Positions 1 to 9,272 of a stretch of DNA of 64,000 nucleotides are shown piece after piece. Position 1 is the stretch's first letter. Each line of letters starts with the position of its first letter. Position numbers and translations under genes: made by a program. Under the pieces are notes generated by a model, which was not told the origin of the DNA, searched no databases, and worked only from the letters and a program-made list of their open reading frames with translations. The DNA is taken from the NCBI RefSeq assembly GCF_003205295.1, contig NZ_QJRP01000011.1, forward strand, positions 92,667 to 156,666. The letters run 5' to 3'. This stretch comes from Pseudomonas mosselii (GTDB taxonomy: Bacteria; Pseudomonadota; Gammaproteobacteria; Pseudomonadales; Pseudomonadaceae).

Positions 1-1866
1 GCCCTTGACACCGACTTCATAGCCGGTGCCCTCCATCGGGTCCAGTGGCTTGTTGTTGATGTCGCGAACCCAGGACGACTGAGGATTGAAGATTTTCGTA
101 TAGCTGGCATACAGCGACCACGTATCGTTGACGTCATACACCACACCGGCATACGGAATGTAGACGCCGGTTTCCGACTCCTTGGTCTTGGTGTGTTCAG
201 CGTTATAGGGTTTATCCTCGATGTCGCGCTGCCAGTCGATCACGCGGCTGCCCAGCAAGATACTGAGATCGTCGGTGGCGTGCAGGCGCGTGGCGAGGTA
301 GGCGGCGTATTGGGTTTCGTCGACAGTGGATTTGCCCGTGACGTCGAATTGCGGTTTCACCGAGGCGCCGCTCCAGTTCAGCAGGTTGTCGATCGCACCG
401 GCCGCAGAGCCGGAATAGTCGTATTTCCAGCCGCCGTAGCTTGGCACGTTCTCGTAGTAGTTGGACAAGGTCACGCCGGCGATCAACTCGTGCTCGCGGC
501 CCAACATACTGAATGGGCCAGTCAGGTAGGCATCGATATTGTTCTGGCGCGGGATACCGGAGAAGCGCACGGGTAACTGCGTGGTGCCACTTCCGTCCGG
601 GTTGAGGCTGCCGTTGACGTAGTTGAAGACTTCATCGAACTTGTTTTCGGAGTGGGTGAGTTCGATCTTGCCGCTCCAGCCATTGGCGAACTGCTGCTCG
701 ATGGAAGTGAAGAAGCTTGTTTGTTCGTGGTCGTTGTATGACCAGGTTTGAGCTGAATTGAGCGAGCGTTTGAGGTTTGTGCGAGAGCCGTCGGTGAAGC
801 GGGTCGGCAGGCCGGAGCGCATGGGGGAGTCGACGTCTGTGCGTTGATAACTGAAGCCCATGGTCAGCAGGGTGTCTTCAGTCAGGTCGAACTCGGTAAT
901 GCCGTAGATCAGTTGCGAGTCCTGCTTGTAGCGGTCGACCCAGGACTGCTCGGTCTTGAAGTCGGCGACCAGGCGCCCGCGTACGTTGCCGGTTTCGGTC
1001 AGCGGGCCGGACACATCAAAGCCGGTACCGTAGCGGTCCCAGTTGCCGGCTTCAGCGGTGACGCTGGCCTGAGCCTCGGCGGTCGGACGCTTGCGGATCA
1101 GGTTGATTGTCGCTGAAGGGCTGCCCAGGCCGCTGATCAGGCCGGTAGCACCACGCACCACCTCCACACGGTCATACATGGCCATGCTCTGGGTGTAATT
1201 GTCCATGCGCTTGACGGTGGGCACGCCATCGATTTCAAAGTTCTGGATCTCGAAGCCCCGGGAGAAGTAACCGTCGGATTCGGCACCCTGTCCGTCGCGC
1301 AGCACGATGATGCCTGGTGTGGCATCGAGGGTATCGCTGAGATTGGTCAGGCGCTGGTCATCCAGGCGCTGGCGGGTCATGACGGTCAGTGACTGCGGGG
1401 TTTCCTTGGGGGTCAGGTTCAGACGGGTCGAGCTGCTGGATGAGTAGGTGGTGTAGAGTCCGGTGCCCTCTGTAGTCGACCCGGGAGCCTTGCCCGAAAT
1501 GGAAATGCTCTGCAGCTCCAGGGCGGCAGGGGCCGGTGCGCGCTGGAGGGTGTATCGCCCATCCGGCTGGCGAACCGCAATCAGTTGGCTGCCCTCGAGT
1601 AGCGCCTGTAAAGCACCGTGGACCGTGTAATCGCCACTCAAGCCAGGGCTGTTTCGCCCGGCAATCAACTCATTGGGAAACGACAACAACAAATGGGCTT
1701 GCTGGCCCAGTTGATTGAGCGCAGCGCCCAGTGGCGCCGGGGCAATTTCGTAGTGCTGCATACTGCTATCGGCGGCTGCCCAGGCTGGCGATGAAGTGGC
1801 GAGCAGGACCGCTGCGGTAGTGGCGAGCGAGGTTACGTAGTAGGAGGAAATACTGCGGTAATGCAT
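1..1866 (-). CDS. TonB-dependent siderophore receptor, 3' end cut by window edge
   Basis: Outer-membrane receptor that would import a ferric siderophore using TonB energy. A signal peptide (residues 1-31, ending SPAWAA) is followed by an STN signalling domain (about 32-110, YEIAPAPLGAALNQLG), so the protein can also signal to a FecR partner. The plug follows, with the TonB-receptor hallmarks ETPQSLTVMTRQRLDD and DRVEVVRGATGLISG, then the start of the beta-barrel; the C-terminal barrel lies outside the window. The start is the ATG directly before the hydrophobic signal sequence. It lies 82 bases downstream of the fecR-like gene and in the same direction, the usual sigma-FecR-receptor order. 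The ligand cannot be told from sequence; the family is FpvA/FecA-like. Confidence 0.93.
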   Translation of the reverse strand, partial: MHYRSISSYYVTSLATTAAVLLATSSPAWAAADSSMQHYEIAPAPLGAALNQLGQQAHLLLSFPNELIAGRNSPGLSGDYTVHGALQALLEGSQLIAVRQPDGRYTLQRAPAPAALELQSISISGKAPGSTTEGTGLYTTYSSSSSTRLNLTPKETPQSLTVMTRQRLDDQRLTNLSDTLDATPGIIVLRDGQGAESDGYFSRGFEIQNFEIDGVPTVKRMDNYTQSMAMYDRVEVVRGATGLISGLGSPSATINLIRKRPTAEAQASVTAEAGNWDRYGTGFDVSGPLTETGNVRGRLVADFKTEQSWVDRYKQDSQLIYGITEFDLTEDTLLTMGFSYQRTDVDSPMRSGLPTRFTDGSRTNLKRSLNSAQTWSYNDHEQTSFFTSIEQQFANGWSGKIELTHSENKFDEVFNYVNGSLNPDGSGTTQLPVRFSGIPRQNNIDAYLTGPFSMLGREHELIAGVTLSNYYENVPSYGGWKYDYSGSAAGAIDNLLNWSGASVKPQFDVTGKSTVDETQYAAYLATRLHATDDLSILLGSRVIDWQRDIEDKPYNAEHTKTKESETGVYIPYAGVVYDVNDTWSLYASYTKIFNPQSSWVRDINNKPLDPMEGTGYEVGVKG

Positions 1867-1948
1867 GTGAAGTTTCCCGATGATTTTTGATGTATGGCCT
1901 ATGAGTCTCGCCAGAAATCAAAACGGCTCATCGAGGACGCAAAAAACT

Positions 1949-2947
1949 TCAAACGTTGGCTGGCGAGGGGCGCAAGTTGACCCACAGGCGAGTGAAACGC
2001 TGTACATCCAGTTTCAGTGTGTGGGCGACGGCATCGATGATTCGATCGCTGTCTGCCAGCGGATAGGTGCCCCATACGCGCAGATTGGCCAAGGCGGCGT
2101 CGCACCCAAGGTGTCCATGACGATACCGGCCAAGTTCATCGAGGAACGCCTGAAGCGGTTGGCCGTTGGCGACGATCATGCCTTCGGCCCAGGCGGGAGT
2201 GGATGCTTGCATTGCCCCCTGATCGAGCATCCCGAGTGGCCCGAAACGCGCCAGCTGCCCGGCTTGCAGGGTAGTCCAGGTGCCGGCTTGAGTCGGGATG
2301 ACGTCAAGCGAGCCACGATAGACCGCCAACTGGGTTGAGCCATTGTCAAACTGCCGCATCGTGAAACGCGCCGAGGACGCCTGCGCCCGAACCTGAGCGG
2401 TTTCGATTAACAGCGCCGGGCTCAAGGCGGTGTTGACCAAGACCTCGCCGCTGAGTAATCGCAGGTGCCAGCGATGGTCAGCCGCGCGAGCATTAATCGC
2501 ACTACGGGTATTGAGTTCAAGCGACAGATCCGAGGCCAGTGCAATACGTCGCTGCTCGCCCACGCCCGTGGAGTAGTCGGCACTCATGCGCGATACCAAC
2601 TCGCTGTCTCGACTCAACCAGGCACCGCTACCTGCAGCCAACAGCAAGGCCAGGCCTTTGATTGCTCGACGCCTGCTCAGCCCTTCTTGCGAGGGAATCA
2701 ACAGGGCCTGTCGGGCGAGGTCTGGATCGCCTTGGGTGCGCAAGGAATCGAGCTGCGCCCCCAACGCCAAGGCTTTTTCCCAGGCCAACTCATGCAAGGG
2801 GTGTTCACGACGCCATGCCATGAAAGCGGCCTGTGCGGATGAATCGAAATTGGCCTCCTGCATATCGAGCCACCATTCCATCGCCTCCTCGCACATTTTC
2901 GGCGATAGCGAGGGTTCTCGGCCAAAGGCGTTGGCGGTGATAGTCAT
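1949..2947 (-). CDS. FecR-family anti-sigma / sigma regulator
   Basis: Inner-membrane regulator that relays the receptor signal to the ECF sigma factor. The N-terminal part (DUF4880-like, EEAMEWWLDMQ..FMAWRREHPLHELAWEKA) would bind the sigma factor. One membrane segment follows (AIKGLALLLAAGSGAWL, about residues 105-122), then the periplasmic FecR domain (GEQRRIALASDLSLELNTRSAI, LLSGEVLVN) that contacts the STN domain of the receptor. I chose the ATG of MTITANAF because it overlaps the sigma gene stop as ATGA, which implies translational coupling; a longer upstream reading only runs through the sigma gene in another frame. The length of 332 residues is normal for FecR. Confidence 0.93.
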   Translation of the reverse strand: MTITANAFGREPSLSPKMCEEAMEWWLDMQEANFDSSAQAAFMAWRREHPLHELAWEKALALGAQLDSLRTQGDPDLARQALLIPSQEGLSRRRAIKGLALLLAAGSGAWLSRDSELVSRMSADYSTGVGEQRRIALASDLSLELNTRSAINARAADHRWHLRLLSGEVLVNTALSPALLIETAQVRAQASSARFTMRQFDNGSTQLAVYRGSLDVIPTQAGTWTTLQAGQLARFGPLGMLDQGAMQASTPAWAEGMIVANGQPLQAFLDELGRYRHGHLGCDAALANLRVWGTYPLADSDRIIDAVAHTLKLDVQRFTRLWVNLRPSPANV

Positions 2948-3450
2948 TGCAGCGACTCCGTCACCAGCATGCATCGCGCACCCGCCTTGATGATATGGCG
3001 CTTGACGGTAGCGATTGAAATACCCAACCGCTCGGCAATATCTGCGTGGCTGAGCCCATCGAGTTGCGACCAGAGAAAAGCTTTTTTGACGGCGACATCC
3101 AGTTCGCACAGCGCTTCGTCGAGTCGAACCAGCGTCTCGAAAATAATCAGCTGGGTCGCCAGATCCGGCAGCACGCTCTCGTCTTCGGCCTGGAGCGCCT
3201 CCAGATAGGCTTTTTCCAGGCGTGCGCGGCGGTAGTGGTTGGACAGGACACTACGTGCCACCTTGGCCAGAAAAGGCCGAGGCTGGCGGATTTCGAGCGC
3301 CTCGTTGCTGGCCAACAGACGCATGAAGGTGTCCTGCATCAAATCAGCGGCGCGGTGTGAGCAGCTCAATTGCCGATACAGCCAGCTACGCAACCAGCGG
3401 TGTTGCTGTTGGTAGAGAGCAGTGAGCTGAGCGGTATCGATGGATGCCAT
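2944..3450 (-). CDS. FecI-like ECF RNA polymerase sigma factor
   Basis: A 168-residue ECF sigma factor of the FecI/PvdS type. Region 2 is seen near residues 9-75 (LYQQQHRWLRSWLYRQL, AADLMQDTFMRLL) and region 4 near 108-160 (LDEALCELDVAVKKAFLWSQLDGLSHADIAERLGISIATVKRHI). It heads the cassette with the FecR and TonB receptor genes and is expected to direct transcription of the receptor when the ferric siderophore is sensed. Its stop overlaps the FecR start. No Fur box was confidently recognised upstream, although iron control is usual for the family. Confidence 0.94.
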   Translation of the reverse strand: MASIDTAQLTALYQQQHRWLRSWLYRQLSCSHRAADLMQDTFMRLLASNEALEIRQPRPFLAKVARSVLSNHYRRARLEKAYLEALQAEDESVLPDLATQLIIFETLVRLDEALCELDVAVKKAFLWSQLDGLSHADIAERLGISIATVKRHIIKAGARCMLVTESLQ

Positions 3451-3615
3451 GAGTTGCCACGGAATTAGTGCAAATGAGACTTAGTATCATATGGGGTTAA
3501 TTGGGTAGCGACAAGAATGCAGTCGGACGGAAGTGCCATCCATGTTGGCGATGTCGTCAGCCCCCCAGGCACGAGTGGCCGTGAAATCCTTGCTGCCAAT
3601 AGGCTTTCGTTGCTT

Positions 3616-4533
3616 TCAGCGCCGTGCGGAAAGTTGTTGCGGCGCCAAGAAGGCGTCGTGGAAGTAATTGTGGAACGCGTGCATCGCCGGGCTGAACTCC
3701 CGCGCGCGATGCCAGGCCAGGCCGACGCTCATGGGGGTGACCTTGTCGGAGATGGTCACCGTTTCGATGCGTTTACCCTCCAGCGACCAGGGGCGGTGTA
3801 CCAGGTCGGAGAGGATTGCCACGCCGCTGCCGTTGGCCACCATGCTGCGCACCGCTTCCACAGAGCTGGTGCGGATTCGCACGTTGGGCTGCTGGTGGGC
3901 ATGTTCCCAGTAGCGCATGGCGCTTTGTTCGGCTTCGTCGACGGTAAGCAGGATGAAGGGCTCCTGTGTGACGTCGGCAAGGCTCACGGCCGAGCGTTCG
4001 CACAGCGGGTGATGGCTGGGCAGCCACAGCCGGCGCTCGGAATTGAACAGGGTTTTCGAGACGATGTCCGGGTGGGTCAGGTTCGAGGTCAGCACCACCG
4101 CCATGTCGAATTCGCCTTCCAGCAGGCCTTGCTCGATGGCCTGGCGCTCCCGTTCGTGCACTTCGATGGCCACGTCCGGGTGCCAGTGTTCCAGGCGTTG
4201 CAGGTGATGGGGCAGGAAGTAGCCGATCACCGTGTAACTGGCCGCCACCCGCAACAGGCCGGTGGCGCGAACGTCCGGCAGCGGGCTGTTGAGGGCATCG
4301 TCGACGCTGCGCAAGATCACGTAGGCCCGATTGAGAAAGTGCCGTCCGGCATCGGTCAGGCTCATGCCCTGGGCCGAGCGCTGGAACAGTAGCGTGCCGA
4401 GCATGCCCTCCAGTTCCTTGATCGCAGTGGTCACCGCCGACTGGGAAATATTCAGATGAATCGCAGCTTGGGAGATTTGCCCGATCTCGGCCGTGGCGAC
4501 GAAGTAGCGAACCTGGCGCAGGGTCAGTGACAT
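3616..4533 (-). CDS. LysR-type regulator, probable control of the pxp operon
   Basis: LysR-type transcription factor of about 305 residues. The N-terminal winged helix-turn-helix is clear (LRQVRYFVATAEIGQISQAAIHLNISQSAVTTAIKELEGMLG), followed by a periplasmic-binding-like effector domain (TGLLRVAASYTVIGYFLPHHL). I chose the ATG of MSLTLRQ, which has GCGGAG five bases upstream, rather than the GTG two codons earlier. It is divergent from the pxpA operon with about 125 bases between starts, the classical arrangement for a LysR regulator controlling its neighbour and itself. The effector is inferred to be 5-oxoproline or a related metabolite, without direct evidence. Confidence 0.9.
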   Translation of the reverse strand: MSLTLRQVRYFVATAEIGQISQAAIHLNISQSAVTTAIKELEGMLGTLLFQRSAQGMSLTDAGRHFLNRAYVILRSVDDALNSPLPDVRATGLLRVAASYTVIGYFLPHHLQRLEHWHPDVAIEVHERERQAIEQGLLEGEFDMAVVLTSNLTHPDIVSKTLFNSERRLWLPSHHPLCERSAVSLADVTQEPFILLTVDEAEQSAMRYWEHAHQQPNVRIRTSSVEAVRSMVANGSGVAILSDLVHRPWSLEGKRIETVTISDKVTPMSVGLAWHRAREFSPAMHAFHNYFHDAFLAPQQLSARR

Positions 4534-4554
4534 GAACACTCCGCTTGATGGGTA

Positions 4555-4567
4555 TCTGATTTTCAGA
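4555..4567. promoter_or_regulatory. Inverted repeat in the LysR/pxpA divergent region
   Basis: TCTGA-TTT-TCAGA is a perfect 5-base inverted repeat with a 3-base spacer, located between the two divergent starts. A looser related motif (CTCAGATAATAGATCT) follows it. LysR regulators typically bind dyads in such positions, so this is a candidate operator. No footprint data are available and the size is compatible with chance. Confidence 0.3.
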
Positions 4568-4658
4568 AGATATCCCCTCAGATAATAGATCTTCCCAAGG
4601 GGGGTGGTTGGAACCTAACGTGCTCTGCATGAAGTCACAAGCGTCAGGAGCACGTGTC

Positions 4659-5417
4659 ATGCAGGCAGTAGATTTCAATTCGGACATGGGCGAAGGCTTC
4701 GGTCCGTGGACGATCGGCGACGGGGTCGACAACGAACTGATGGGCTTCATCAGCTCGGCCAACATCGCCACCGGTTTCCATGCCGGCGACCCCGGCACCA
4801 TGCGTTGCACGGTCGAGCAGGCCAAGCGTCTGGGCGTGGCCGTCGGTGCCCATCCGGGCTTTCGTGACCTGGTCGGGTTCGGCCGCCGCCACATCATTGC
4901 ATCGGCCCAGGAGCTGGTGGACGACATGCTGTATCAGCTGGGCGCCCTGCGTGAGCTCGCCCGAGTTCAAGGCGTGGCCCTGCAACACATCAAACCTCAC
5001 GGTGCGCTGTACATGCACCTGGCCCGGGACGAAGAAACGGCGCGCTTGCTGGTAGAAAACCTGCAGCGCCTGGAGCCTGAACTGCTGCTGTATTGCATGC
5101 CCGACTCGACGATCTGGCGCATCGCCAAGGAGCTTGGCCAGCCAGTGATCCGCGAGTTCTACGCCGACCGCGAATACGACATCAGCGGCTCCATCGTCTT
5201 CACCCGCAATGTGCGTGCCTACGACCCCGCGCAAGTCGCTGCGCGGGTACTGCGTGCCTGTCAGCAAGGCGTGGTGCGCACGGTGGAGGGTAAAGACCTG
5301 GCGATTGAGTTCGACTCCATCTGCTTGCACAGCGATACACCCGGTGCCCTGGCACTGGTCGAGGCCACCCGCAAAGCGCTCGATGGCGCGGGGATCGAGG
5401 TGCGCGCACCGCGATAA
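4659..5417 (+). CDS. pxpA: 5-oxoprolinase subunit PxpA (LamB/YcsF family)
   Basis: LamB/YcsF-family protein of 252 residues, the PxpA component of the ATP-dependent 5-oxoprolinase that opens 5-oxo-L-proline to glutamate. Family hallmarks are [15 protein letters not shown] at the start, [20 protein letters not shown] and [11 protein letters not shown], with conserved Asp/His residues of a TIM-barrel-like deacetylase fold. I chose the ATG preceded by CAGGAG with an 8-base gap; an upstream ATG extends into untypical sequence. It is the first gene of an operon with biotin carrier, biotin carboxylase, PxpB and PxpC genes, which supports the family call. Confidence 0.92.
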   Translation: MQAVDFNSDMGEGFGPWTIGDGVDNELMGFISSANIATGFHAGDPGTMRCTVEQAKRLGVAVGAHPGFRDLVGFGRRHIIASAQELVDDMLYQLGALRELARVQGVALQHIKPHGALYMHLARDEETARLLVENLQRLEPELLLYCMPDSTIWRIAKELGQPVIREFYADREYDISGSIVFTRNVRAYDPAQVAARVLRACQQGVVRTVEGKDLAIEFDSICLHSDTPGALALVEATRKALDGAGIEVRAPR

Positions 5418-5511
5418 CGCAACCGAAGACACCTGGCACGCAGACGCCAGGGTTTGCTCGACACACAGATTTTTTGCCTGCCTTTCTACAACTATTCCAA
5501 GAGGAACAGAC

Positions 5512-5757
5512 ATGGCGCAGCACACAGTCATCACCCCATTGCCGGGGACGTTCTACCGCAAGGCCACCCCGGAGTCGCCGAACTACGTCGAGGCCGGTGC
5601 CAGCGTCAGCGCCGACACAGTGATTGGCCTGATCGAGGTCATGAAGCAGTTTTCCGAACTGACCGCGGGTACGGCAGGGCGTCTGGACGCGTTTCTGGTC
5701 GAAGACGGTGATCCGGTGGAGCCGGGTCAGGCCATCGCTACACTCGAAGACGCGTGA
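5512..5757 (+). CDS. Biotin carboxyl carrier protein (AccB-like, short)
   Basis: An 81-residue biotinyl-lipoyl domain protein. The biotin-accepting lysine sits in GLIEVMKQFSEL (around residue 45), a variant of the E-A-M-K-M consensus, and the C-terminal half has the mirrored GDPVEPGQAIATLED. It lacks the Ala/Pro-rich N-terminal extension of the housekeeping AccB and is about half its length, so it is a dedicated carrier for this operon. The start ATG has GAGG upstream. It sits between pxpA and a biotin carboxylase gene, implying that the three act on a shared substrate. Confidence 0.9.
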   Translation: MAQHTVITPLPGTFYRKATPESPNYVEAGASVSADTVIGLIEVMKQFSELTAGTAGRLDAFLVEDGDPVEPGQAIATLEDA

Positions 5758-5767
5758 GGGCACGACC

Positions 5768-7141
5768 ATGACCCAAGGCATTGGTAAACTGCTAATCGCC
5801 AACCGTGGCGAGATCGCCGTGCGGATTATCCGTGCCGCGAAAGCGCTCGGGATTCCAACCGTGGCGGCGTGCAGCGAAGCAGACGTCGATTCCCAGGCCG
5901 CGCGCATGGCCGATGAAGTGCATATCCTCGGCCCGGCCCGCGCTGACAAGAGCTACCTCAATGTCGAGGCCTTGCTCGATGCCCTGAAGGCCACCGGGGC
6001 CAACGCGGTGCACCCCGGTTACGGCTTTCTTTCGGAAAACGCCGAATTCGCCGAAGCGGTACTCGCGGCTGGCGCGATTTTCGTCGGCCCAAGCCCCGAG
6101 ACCATCCGCCGCATGGGTGACAAGGCCGAAGCCCGGCGCACCGCACAAGCGGCGGGCGTGCCGGTGGTGCCCGGTTCTGCCGATGAACTGTTCGATGTGG
6201 AATCGGCGGTCGAGGCCGCCAGTTCCGTCGGTTTCCCGCTGTTGATCAAGGCCTCGGCCGGAGGCGGTGGACGCGGCATTCGCCTGGCAGAAAACCCGCA
6301 ACAGTTGCGCGAAGAATTCCCTCGTTCCCAGCGCGAAGCCCAGGCCGCCTTTGGCAATGGCGCGGTGTATCTGGAACGCTTCATCGGCAAGGCCCGGCAT
6401 ATCGAAGTGCAGGTGTTGGGCGACGGCAAGCAGGCGGTGCACCTGTTCGAGCGCGAATGTTCGCTGCAACGCCGTCGCCAGAAGATCTTCGAAGAAGCGC
6501 CGTCGCCGGTCCTCGATGCGCGGCAGCGCGAGGCCCTGTGCGCGAGCGCCGTGCGCCTGACCGAGGCGCTGGGATACAAGGGCGCCGGCACCCTTGAGTA
6601 TCTGTACGATGACGCCACCGGCGAGTTTTTCTTCATCGAGATGAACACAAGGATCCAGGTGGAGCATCCGGTCAGCGAGCTGATCACCGGTATCGATCTG
6701 GTCCAAGCCATGTTGCGCATTGCCGGTGGCGAGCCACTGGGACTCAAGCAAGGCGATATCGAGATCAACGGCGCAGCCCTGCAGATGCGCCTGAACGCCG
6801 AAGACCCAGCGCGGGATTTCTTCCCAAGCCCAGGGCTGGTGCAAGCATTGAACTGGCCACAAGGCGAGGGCGTGCGTGTCGACAGCCATCTGTATGAAGG
6901 CTACCGGGTGCCGCCATACTATGACTCGCTGCTGGCCAAGCTGATTGTTCATGGTCGTGATCGCGCCGAAGCCCTGGCCCGCGCGCGACTGGCGGTCGAG
7001 CAGACCACGCTCACCGGCATGGCCAGCACCTTGTCGTTACATGGCGAACTGCTGGAGCAACCCTGGTTGCACACCGCCGACTTCCACACCGGCACTTTGG
7101 AAACCTGGCTGGCCGAGCGCCGCAGTGGAGGTGCAGCATGA
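5768..7141 (+). CDS. Biotin carboxylase (AccC-like)
   Basis: ATP-grasp biotin carboxylase of 457 residues, which would carboxylate the biotin on the carrier encoded just upstream using ATP and bicarbonate. Visible motifs in order are LLIANRGEIAVRIIRAAK (N-domain), VHPGYGFLSENAEFAE, the glycine-rich ATP loop IKASAGGGGRGIR, HIEVQVLGDG, and the catalytic EMNTRIQVEHPVSE. Length and motifs match AccC. Its stop overlaps the start of pxpB as ATGA. No carboxyltransferase of the AccA/AccD or propionyl type lies in the operon; the acceptor half is inferred to be PxpB/PxpC. Confidence 0.93.
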   Translation: MTQGIGKLLIANRGEIAVRIIRAAKALGIPTVAACSEADVDSQAARMADEVHILGPARADKSYLNVEALLDALKATGANAVHPGYGFLSENAEFAEAVLAAGAIFVGPSPETIRRMGDKAEARRTAQAAGVPVVPGSADELFDVESAVEAASSVGFPLLIKASAGGGGRGIRLAENPQQLREEFPRSQREAQAAFGNGAVYLERFIGKARHIEVQVLGDGKQAVHLFERECSLQRRRQKIFEEAPSPVLDARQREALCASAVRLTEALGYKGAGTLEYLYDDATGEFFFIEMNTRIQVEHPVSELITGIDLVQAMLRIAGGEPLGLKQGDIEINGAALQMRLNAEDPARDFFPSPGLVQALNWPQGEGVRVDSHLYEGYRVPPYYDSLLAKLIVHGRDRAEALARARLAVEQTTLTGMASTLSLHGELLEQPWLHTADFHTGTLETWLAERRSGGAA

Positions 7142-8010
7142 GCAGTCCGATTCGCTACAGCTTTGGCGCCGACGAACATCTGTTTGCCGAAGTCAGCGAC
7201 AGCATGTCCCTTGAAGCCTTCTTCAAGGGCATGGCGGTCACCCGTGCGGTGGAGCGTCTGGCCCTCGATGGCGTGCTCGACGTGTGCTTGGCCAACGCCT
7301 CGTTCCAGATCCGCTTTGACCCGGATCGCATCGCGCCGGCCGATCTGCTTGAAGCAGTGAAGGGGGCCGAGGCCCAGGCCGTGGCCGAGCGTACCCTGCA
7401 CACCCGGATAATCGAGATCCCGGTGCTCTACAACGATCCCTGGACCCACGAAACCCTGATGCGCTTTCGCGACCGCCACCAGGACCCGAATGCCACGGAC
7501 CTGGAGTACGCCGCGCGCATCAACGGCTTGGCCGACGTCGAGGCGTTCATCGCCGCCCACAGTGGCGCGCCGTGGTTCGTTTCGATGGTGGGCTTCGTGG
7601 CGGGCCTGCCGTTCATGTTCCAGATGGTCGACCGCGAACGCCAGTTGCAGGTGCCCAAGTACCTGCGACCGCGTACCGACACGCCGAAATTGACCCTGGG
7701 CCATGGCGGCTGCTTCGGTTGCATTTACTCGGTACGTGGCGCGGGTGGTTACCAGATGTTTGGCGTCACCCCGGCACCGATCTACGACCCGCAGCAGAAC
7801 CTGGCGTATCTGAAGGAACACATGGTGTTCTTCCGTCCCGGCGACATCGTGCAGTTCAAGCCGATGGACCGCGATGCCTATGACCACGCCGTGGCCGAGG
7901 TCGAAGCCGGGCGCTTCGATCTGCGCATCCGCCCCGTGGAGTTCTCGCTCGATGCGTTCCTCGCCGATCCGATCGGTTATCCCAAGTCGTTGCAGGAGGT
8001 GCTGGCATGA
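7138..8010 (+). CDS. pxpB: 5-oxoprolinase subunit PxpB (KipI / AHS1 family)
   Basis: Allophanate hydrolase subunit 1/KipI-family protein, 290 residues. The signature segment is SGAPWFVSMVGFVAGLPFMFQMV, where GFxxGxPF is typical, with VPKYLRPRTDTPKLTLGHG after it. In PxpB/PxpC enzymes this pair carries out ATP-dependent opening of 5-oxoproline; in urea carboxylase the homologous fused domain is the carboxyltransferase. The start overlaps the biotin carboxylase stop and its own stop overlaps pxpC, so the three are translationally coupled. It is somewhat longer than the roughly 220-residue stand-alone KipI, mainly by an N-terminal extension. Confidence 0.9.
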   Translation: MSSPIRYSFGADEHLFAEVSDSMSLEAFFKGMAVTRAVERLALDGVLDVCLANASFQIRFDPDRIAPADLLEAVKGAEAQAVAERTLHTRIIEIPVLYNDPWTHETLMRFRDRHQDPNATDLEYAARINGLADVEAFIAAHSGAPWFVSMVGFVAGLPFMFQMVDRERQLQVPKYLRPRTDTPKLTLGHGGCFGCIYSVRGAGGYQMFGVTPAPIYDPQQNLAYLKEHMVFFRPGDIVQFKPMDRDAYDHAVAEVEAGRFDLRIRPVEFSLDAFLADPIGYPKSLQEVLA

Positions 8011-8981
8011 TCAAGGTGCTCAAACCCGGCCTGGCCACTTCGGTGCAGGACCTCGGCCGCGAAGGCTACTACCATCTGGGTATCCCGCCTTCCGGGGCGC
8101 TGGACCAGTACGCCCTGAGCGCGGCCAACCAGCTGGTGGGCAATCCGGCCAATTCGGCGGCGCTGGAGTGCACCTTGCTGGGACCGGAGCTGGAGTTTCA
8201 GCAGGACGCCCTGGTGGCGGTATGTGGTGCGCAGATGACGCCGAAGGTCGATGGCGTGGACATGCACTTGGACACCGCCTTTGAAGTGAAGGCCGGACAA
8301 GTGCTGCGTTTCGATTTTCCCAAGGCTGGCGCGCGGGCTTATCTGGCGGTGGCCGGCGGTATCGATGTGCCGGTGGTGCTCGGCAGTCGTTCCACCTACG
8401 CGCTGGGGGCGCTGGGTGGTTTTCAGGGGCGCAGGCTGGTGATGGGTGATGAACTGCCGGTAGGCACCGCCAGCGGCAAGGGGCGTGTCGGGGCGAGTCT
8501 GCCCATGGCGTTGCGTCAGTCGCTGGGAGGGGAGATCACCCTGCGGGTGGTGCCGGGGTTGTACTACGAGCGCTTGACCCTGGCGGCGGCGGACAGCTTT
8601 TTTGCCGAAGCCTGGACTGTCGGCTCGGAGGCAGATCGCATCGGCTATCGCTTCAAGGGTGGCAGCCCGCTGAGCTTCCAGCCTCGCGAACAGCCGTTCG
8701 GCGCCGGCTCCGATCCTTCGAACATCGTCGACAGCTGCTACCCGATCGGCTCGATCCAGGTGCCGGCAGGGCTCGAGCCCATCATCCTGCACCGCGATGC
8801 GGTGTCCGGTGGCGGCTACGCGATGATCGGCACGGTGATCAGCGCCGACCTCGACCTGGTCGGCCAGATGCAACCCAACCAGAAGGCCCGCTTCGTCGCG
8901 GTGACGCTGGAAGAGGCGCTGCAAGCTCGACGTTCCTACAAGAAAAAACTCAGTTGTCTGAGTAAGCTGTTCCCTTCGTGA
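8007..8981 (+). CDS. pxpC: 5-oxoprolinase subunit PxpC (KipA / AHS2 family)
   Basis: Allophanate hydrolase subunit 2/KipA-family protein, 324 residues. It opens with MIKVLKPGLATSVQDLGR, the family N-terminal motif, and continues with GIPPSGALDQYALSAANQLVGN and LAVAGGIDVPVVLGSRSTY. The C-terminal half carries SADLDLVGQMQPNQKARF. It completes PxpABC with the upstream genes. The last residues (SYKKKLSCLSKLFPS) are not family-typical, and the matching DNA contains the dyad CTCAG-TTGT-CTGAG, so the tail may have been remodelled. No transporter gene follows in this operon. Confidence 0.91.
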   Translation: MIKVLKPGLATSVQDLGREGYYHLGIPPSGALDQYALSAANQLVGNPANSAALECTLLGPELEFQQDALVAVCGAQMTPKVDGVDMHLDTAFEVKAGQVLRFDFPKAGARAYLAVAGGIDVPVVLGSRSTYALGALGGFQGRRLVMGDELPVGTASGKGRVGASLPMALRQSLGGEITLRVVPGLYYERLTLAAADSFFAEAWTVGSEADRIGYRFKGGSPLSFQPREQPFGAGSDPSNIVDSCYPIGSIQVPAGLEPIILHRDAVSGGGYAMIGTVISADLDLVGQMQPNQKARFVAVTLEEALQARRSYKKKLSCLSKLFPS

Positions 8982-9272
8982 TGCAGTCGATTTAGTAGGG
9001 TTTAGCTGTTACACCTGCACGGGAAGTCGCCGAGCGGCGATCAGGCAAGGTTAAAACAGGCGAGGAACGGTCGGAGTCGCGCATGACTTGGCTGGAGGCC
9101 CTGGCCTTCTCGGTTTGCTTATTACCTGGTTGGTCGCGGGGAGAACATGCGGCGAGTGCAGGTGCGTGCTTTTGTTGAGTGGATTCAAGCGCGGGTTGAG
9201 GCTTGACCGCCCACGCGGTTCAAATACGTTTAACATGCTCAAGGCCCGCCCCCGTCGTCGAAAGGGATTCGT

